Notes under the pieces: generated by a model
Told to the model about the DNA's origin: nothing
Seen by the model: the letters and a program-made list of their open reading frames with translations, nothing else
The model's database searches: none
DNA from: Bacteroidales bacterium
GTDB lineage: Bacteria > Bacteroidota > Bacteroidia > Bacteroidales > WCHB1-69
Assembly (NCBI GenBank): GCA_012838875.1
Contig: DUOL01000133.1
Coordinates: forward strand, 1 to 11,306
DNA length: 11,306 nucleotides
Reading direction: 5' to 3'
Position numbers and translations under genes: made by a program
Shown here: piece after piece, positions 8,125 through 11,306 of the stretch
Layout of the letters: each line of letters starts with the position of its first letter
How positions within the stretch are numbered: the stretch's first letter is position 1

Positions 8125-9150
8125 TTAGTATTCATTTTTATAAATAGTTCTTGTAGAACCATAGCCCGAAAAGGTTTCCGTACGGAATATATCGAAACAA
8201 TAACGAAGCATCAATTCAAAGTCTCCGTAACTTCTATTCTTCGAATAACCCAATTTACTTGTCGTAAAGCTATAAGAGAGCCCCAGGTCAATCCCTTTCA
8301 GGTAATTATTCGATGAATTATAGAAAGGACGTGCACCAAACACCAAGGATACGGCATCTTGAATACGATAGGACGCCCCCATCCATAAAATGCCATTATA
8401 CCGTGCTAACACCAATAAATCCCACTGGGCTGTGGCAAAATCCGTTTTTATGAGTGTCTGCGGTTCTAATGACCAACTTGGATCTTGCGGGATTACCCAA
8501 ATATACCCTCCGTGAATATAGAAGTGACGACTCATTTGTAAGATATTTTTATCTCCGGAAACACGAATATTTTCAATTAGCTGTGTTCCTGATAAACCTG
8601 CATGCCAATTAGTACCTTTATAAAATAATCCGAAATTAAAATCCATATCCAGCCACGACTCTTTCTTCTGGTCTAGATTTAATATTAAAGGATCACCATT
8701 TTGCAACGGTCGAAGCTTAGCTACATCTAACTGTTGGTTTAAAAAGCCCACCTGTAAACCTATTCCAAGCGTTCCCGTGGGGATTCGCAATTTATAAGCG
8801 TAACCAAGTTTCGCACCAATATTATTGTAATATCCGATTTTATCTTTAATTAATGATAAACCGATACCGCCACGTAATTTGCGCGAATAGGTCTCCATAT
8901 TTAAAAGTATCTGCTGAGGCGAAGTGTTGTCGCTAACTGTCTTGCCATCCTTCGTATAAACATCCTTAAAACCGGCATATTGCTGTCTAAATAACCCTGT
9001 GAAACATAAAGTATTATTTTGTTCACCCGTCGCTCCTACATTGTAATAGATTAAAGCCCACGGAAATAGTGTAAATTGTGCATCTTGCTGCGCACGAACC
9101 CCTACCCAACCTAAAATGATTATTAAAAATATCGTAAGTTTTTTTTTCAT
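8125..9150 (-). CDS. porP: T9SS outer-membrane protein PorP/SprF family
   Basis: PorP/SprF proteins are outer-membrane proteins needed for T9SS function; the PorP encoded beside gldK is associated with the PorK/PorN ring. The preferred start is the ATG at 9150 (341 residues), which gives a clean signal peptide MKKKLTIFLIIILGWVGVRA cut before QQ. A GTG six bases upstream (9156) would add only two residues and is not needed. The mature N-terminus has the family pattern QDAQFTLFPWALIYYN..A. Later come GGIGLSLIKDKIGYYNNIG, the repeated amphipathic strands of a beta-barrel, RHFYIHGGYIW, and a C-terminal region with FELMLRYCF. It is the first gene of the operon, after a 312-bp gap containing a likely promoter. 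Family assignment is firm. That it is PorP itself, rather than a cargo-specific SprF paralogue, rests on its place next to gldK. Confidence 0.92.
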   Translation of the reverse strand: MKKKLTIFLIIILGWVGVRAQQDAQFTLFPWALIYYNVGATGEQNNTLCFTGLFRQQYAGFKDVYTKDGKTVSDNTSPQQILLNMETYSRKLRGGIGLSLIKDKIGYYNNIGAKLGYAYKLRIPTGTLGIGLQVGFLNQQLDVAKLRPLQNGDPLILNLDQKKESWLDMDFNFGLFYKGTNWHAGLSGTQLIENIRVSGDKNILQMSRHFYIHGGYIWVIPQDPSWSLEPQTLIKTDFATAQWDLLVLARYNGILWMGASYRIQDAVSLVFGARPFYNSSNNYLKGIDLGLSYSFTTSKLGYSKNRSYGDFELMLRYCFDIFRTETFSGYGSTRTIYKNEY

Positions 9151-9156
9151 ATTCAC

Positions 9157-9468
9157 GTTATTTTAATGACTAGGCTATTCCTTACTAAACCTTTGAAACA
9201 TAACATAATGAGTAATTAAAGTTCATATAACATGTGCAATACTTTTAGTTCTTTTACTCATTTTATGTAAAAATGTTACAAAATTCCACCAAATAATTAT
9301 CCTATTTTTTTTCAAGTTTCAAAAATACGATTTTTTTTAATTTCAATTCACTTTTTTTTCAAAACATACTATTTTATTATTAAAAGTTTTAAACACAAGA
9401 CTGTTTTAAAAACACAAACAACTTATAATCAATATATTAAATACGTTATTTAGATTAATTCCAAAATA
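9157..9468. other. AT-rich intergenic region upstream of the T9SS operon
   Basis: This 312-bp gap separates the upstream barrel-like gene from porP. G+C is 49 of 240 over 9181-9420. I see no convincing open frame or RNA gene in it. It holds a strong -7 element (annotated separately) and several A or T runs of 7-9 bases. A weak stem pairs 9387-9394 with 9403-9411 (8 bp, one bulge) and is followed on the minus strand by only four T residues; it is a poor candidate for a terminator of the upstream gene. Whether that gene reads through into porP cannot be decided from the sequence. Confidence 0.6.
9320..9327 (-). promoter_or_regulatory. Candidate -7 element of the porP-gldKLMN promoter
   Basis: On the minus strand TATTTTTG is a full match to the Bacteroidota -7 consensus TAnnTTTG. 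It is the only full match I found in the gap. The upstream -33 box is weak: the nearest candidate is a TTG at 9346-9344, only 16 bases away, and there is no TTTG at 19-21 bases. Transcription from here would give a leader of roughly 160 nt before the porP ATG. The match is seen; its use as the operon promoter is inference. Confidence 0.45.
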
Positions 9469-11306
9469 TTAAAAATGTGCACGAAGTTGTAAATTTCCTG
9501 TATGTATTAGCCGTTTTCTCTCAAAACTTCTACCATCATATTGTAAATTTAATTCCAAAAATTTGTTTACCAATATTTGAAAATTTAAACTCCAAATGAA
9601 GTTATTACCTATTTTTAATCCTTCCAACATCTCATAAGCAAGGCTACTATTGTCATTTTCATTATAAGAAATCGAAGCATATTCTATTTTCGCAGACAAA
9701 TTTCCTATTTCCGGTAATTTTAAAAGAGCAGACAGTTCCACTTGATTTCGCGTAGCTTTCTCTTTTTGTAAAAGATTCCGCTTATATTGATAAAGATAAG
9801 AGAGAATAATATCAAAATTATTATAAAGTGTTAATTGTAAACTATTTTCGATAAGATGTGCATCAACTTGATAGTTCCGACTTTCAAAATATTCCGAATC
9901 ATTCTTTTTCAAAGAGTGTGAGTAATGGGAATAAAAATAGAGAATTTTGTGCGGTTTTAATTTAAAAATAAACTCTTGCATATTGATTCTATTTTGCTCA
10001 AAACCATAATAGAGCAAACTCTTATTCAGATTATTTTGCAAAATAAAATCAGCACCTACGATTGACGAATAATGATTATACGAAAATGTATTTTTAAATT
10101 GCCATTGCTGATTGATTATATTAGAATCCGAGCTATTAAAGTAGAATGGATTTATCGCCTGAATCGAATTGCTGCGTAAGTTTTTTTGTGTAATTCGGAG
10201 TGAAGTAACGTTGGAGAATTGTGTCAAGAACTTGAGAAAACCTGTTTTTTTGTACCATAAGGAAGCGGGACGGATTTGTAAAGTTTGAGAAAACTGATTA
10301 TTAAGTGTATTGACATAGTCGTTACTTGCAAGCCAAACTTTAATGTAGTTCGCTTCGTCTCTAAAAAGTGCAATTTCAAACTCATCTAATTCAGCAATAC
10401 CGTTATTATTATAATCTTTCCAAACATGCGTCCCTTGACCGTCAAAAACCTTTATAAAAGCATAGTTTCGCTTTTGTTCCATACCATTTCCTACTTCATA
10501 AAAAGTAGATAAAATGATAAAATTTTTCAAAAATCTTCCCGTATAATCTATACTCCCAACCCCATAATGCTCGGGGCGTAACAAATTCGCCGAGTCAACC
10601 AAAGCACTATTTCGATAAGTCGCAATCGCTCTAATTTTGTGATTTTTGAGTTTCGTCATTTCAAAAATCCCTTGCGCCTCGTGCACCATAGAGTGTAAGG
10701 AAAGCATATTTCTATTATTTACCCTATGATCTACTCTATTCTTGTAACTTAATTGATATTTGTAAGCCGTACTATCTTGATTTTTAATAAAAAACTTAAT
10801 GTCATTAAAAGCAAAACTATTTATTTCCAACCTATTACTAAGTCTATCTTTAAATAAATCATACTCCAAATTTTCTTTCACACCCACGACAAGATACTTA
10901 ACCTCTTTAGAAATTAAATTATCCGTATTGATATAAGAGGTAAACATGTTGTTGTTTTTGGAATAGAGATAAGAGGTAATAGTATTAAAAGTAAAGGATT
11001 TGAATTGGGTAGAAACAACTATTTCATTACGCAAAGCATTCACCACGGGTAATCGAGAAAAGTAGGTTAAATGATATTTCAAATTAGCAATTTTACTTTG
11101 ATTAAATTCTGTTGAGAACCGAAAAAGGTGATCATCAAACTGCTCTGAATAATCCTCACTAAGATTAAACATACGACTAAATTCTAATTCGCGGATAGCT
11201 TCTACAAGTTGAAAATTCTTACTCATAAATTCATAACTCACTATCATATTCCAATCCCATTTTTGTTTCTTTTTAGTAAAGAGCATTTTACGAATGACAT
11301 AATTTA
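9469..11306 (-). CDS. Large outer-membrane beta-barrel-like protein, C-terminal part (start outside window)
   Basis: The reading frame is open to the window edge: six codons (NYVIRK) precede the first visible methionine at 11286 with no stop, no signal peptide follows it, and the protein must begin beyond 11306. About 611 residues are visible. They show many short amphipathic strands rich in Tyr, Phe and Asn, and the chain ends in LQLRAHF with a terminal Phe, as expected for an outer-membrane beta-barrel. A block at about residues 262-340, counted from M11286, contains YEVGNGMEQKRNYAF, then DYNNNGIAELDEFE and QTLQIRP. It resembles, from memory, a signature shared by uncharacterised Bacteroidota proteins of over 1,000 residues. 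DYNNNGIAELDE fits an EF-hand-like calcium loop. No function is assigned. It is co-oriented with and 318 bp upstream of porP (312 bp from the alternative GTG), so a T9SS or outer-membrane link is possible but unproven. Confidence 0.75.
   Translation of the reverse strand, partial: NYVIRKMLFTKKKQKWDWNMIVSYEFMSKNFQLVEAIRELEFSRMFNLSEDYSEQFDDHLFRFSTEFNQSKIANLKYHLTYFSRLPVVNALRNEIVVSTQFKSFTFNTITSYLYSKNNNMFTSYINTDNLISKEVKYLVVGVKENLEYDLFKDRLSNRLEINSFAFNDIKFFIKNQDSTAYKYQLSYKNRVDHRVNNRNMLSLHSMVHEAQGIFEMTKLKNHKIRAIATYRNSALVDSANLLRPEHYGVGSIDYTGRFLKNFIILSTFYEVGNGMEQKRNYAFIKVFDGQGTHVWKDYNNNGIAELDEFEIALFRDEANYIKVWLASNDYVNTLNNQFSQTLQIRPASLWYKKTGFLKFLTQFSNVTSLRITQKNLRSNSIQAINPFYFNSSDSNIINQQWQFKNTFSYNHYSSIVGADFILQNNLNKSLLYYGFEQNRINMQEFIFKLKPHKILYFYSHYSHSLKKNDSEYFESRNYQVDAHLIENSLQLTLYNNFDIILSYLYQYKRNLLQKEKATRNQVELSALLKLPEIGNLSAKIEYASISYNENDNSSLAYEMLEGLKIGNNFIWSLNFQILVNKFLELNLQYDGRSFERKRLIHTGNLQLRAHF
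10381..10416 (-). other. EF-hand-like loop within the barrel-like protein
   Basis: These codons encode DYNNNGIAELDE, followed by Phe. Positions 1 (Asp), 3 (Asn), 5 (Asn), 6 (Gly) and 12 (Glu) satisfy the canonical calcium-loop pattern; position 8 is Ala instead of a branched aliphatic residue. No second loop or flanking helix pair is evident, so it may be a single extracellular or periplasmic metal-binding turn. Calcium binding is inferred from pattern only. Confidence 0.45.

Noticed and set aside
8077..8316. Plus-strand frame of 79 codons with a hydrophobic N-terminus
   Set aside because: It overlaps the AT-rich porP-gldK gap and the 3' end of porP on the opposite strand. The hydrophobicity comes from T-rich sequence, not from a membrane protein signature.
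9383..9411. Hairpin after the barrel-like gene as a terminator
   Set aside because: The stem is almost all A-T with a bulge and is followed by only four T residues; in such AT-rich sequence this is likely chance.
1..11306. tRNA or rRNA genes, CRISPR arrays, insertion sequences, prophage or phage-defence genes
   Set aside because: I saw no cloverleaf, spaced direct repeats, transposase or integrase sequence. Almost the whole window is accounted for by six co-oriented genes.

Overview
The window looks like chromosome from a low-GC member of the Bacteroidota, most likely the Bacteroidales. The evidence is a complete set of type IX secretion system (T9SS) core genes in the order porP-porK-porL-porM-porN, a LeuRS with Bacteroidota-style insertions, a Bacteroidota-type promoter element (TAnnTTTG), no obvious Shine-Dalgarno sequences, and exported proteins whose signal peptides end in Ala-Gln. 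The species cannot be named from this sequence. All six genes lie on the minus strand, so transcription runs from high to low coordinates.

In transcription order: (1) 11306-9469 is the 3' part of a large outer-membrane-type protein gene that begins outside the window. (2) 9468-9157 is an AT-rich gap (about 20% GC over 9181-9420) with a good -7 element and probably holds the T9SS operon promoter. (3) 9150-3004 holds porP, gldK/porK, gldL/porL, gldM/porM and gldN/porN, with gaps of 51, 79, 49 and 19 bp, no visible internal terminator, and a strong intrinsic terminator after gldN. (4) leuS (2911-146) is an essential housekeeping gene that apparently has its own promoter tucked against that terminator. 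(5) 1-145 is a GC-richer stretch (66 of the first 130 bases are G or C) with nested inverted repeats. It looks like a dispersed palindromic element rather than a gene.

The five T9SS genes form a functional module. GldL and GldM make the inner-membrane proton-driven motor, whose periplasmic GldM shaft reaches the outer membrane. GldK (lipoprotein) and GldN form the periplasmic ring under the outer membrane. PorP is an outer-membrane protein of the PorP/SprF family associated with that complex. The key ionisable residues of the motor helices are present, so it looks competent. The translocon (Sov/SprA), the PorU/PorV attachment complex and the cargo proteins are not in the window.

This is a known system, and I see no wholly new one. 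The items most worth a second look are the uncharacterised barrel-like protein with an EF-hand-like loop just upstream of porP, the palindromic element at the left end, and the tight terminator/promoter junction between gldN and leuS.
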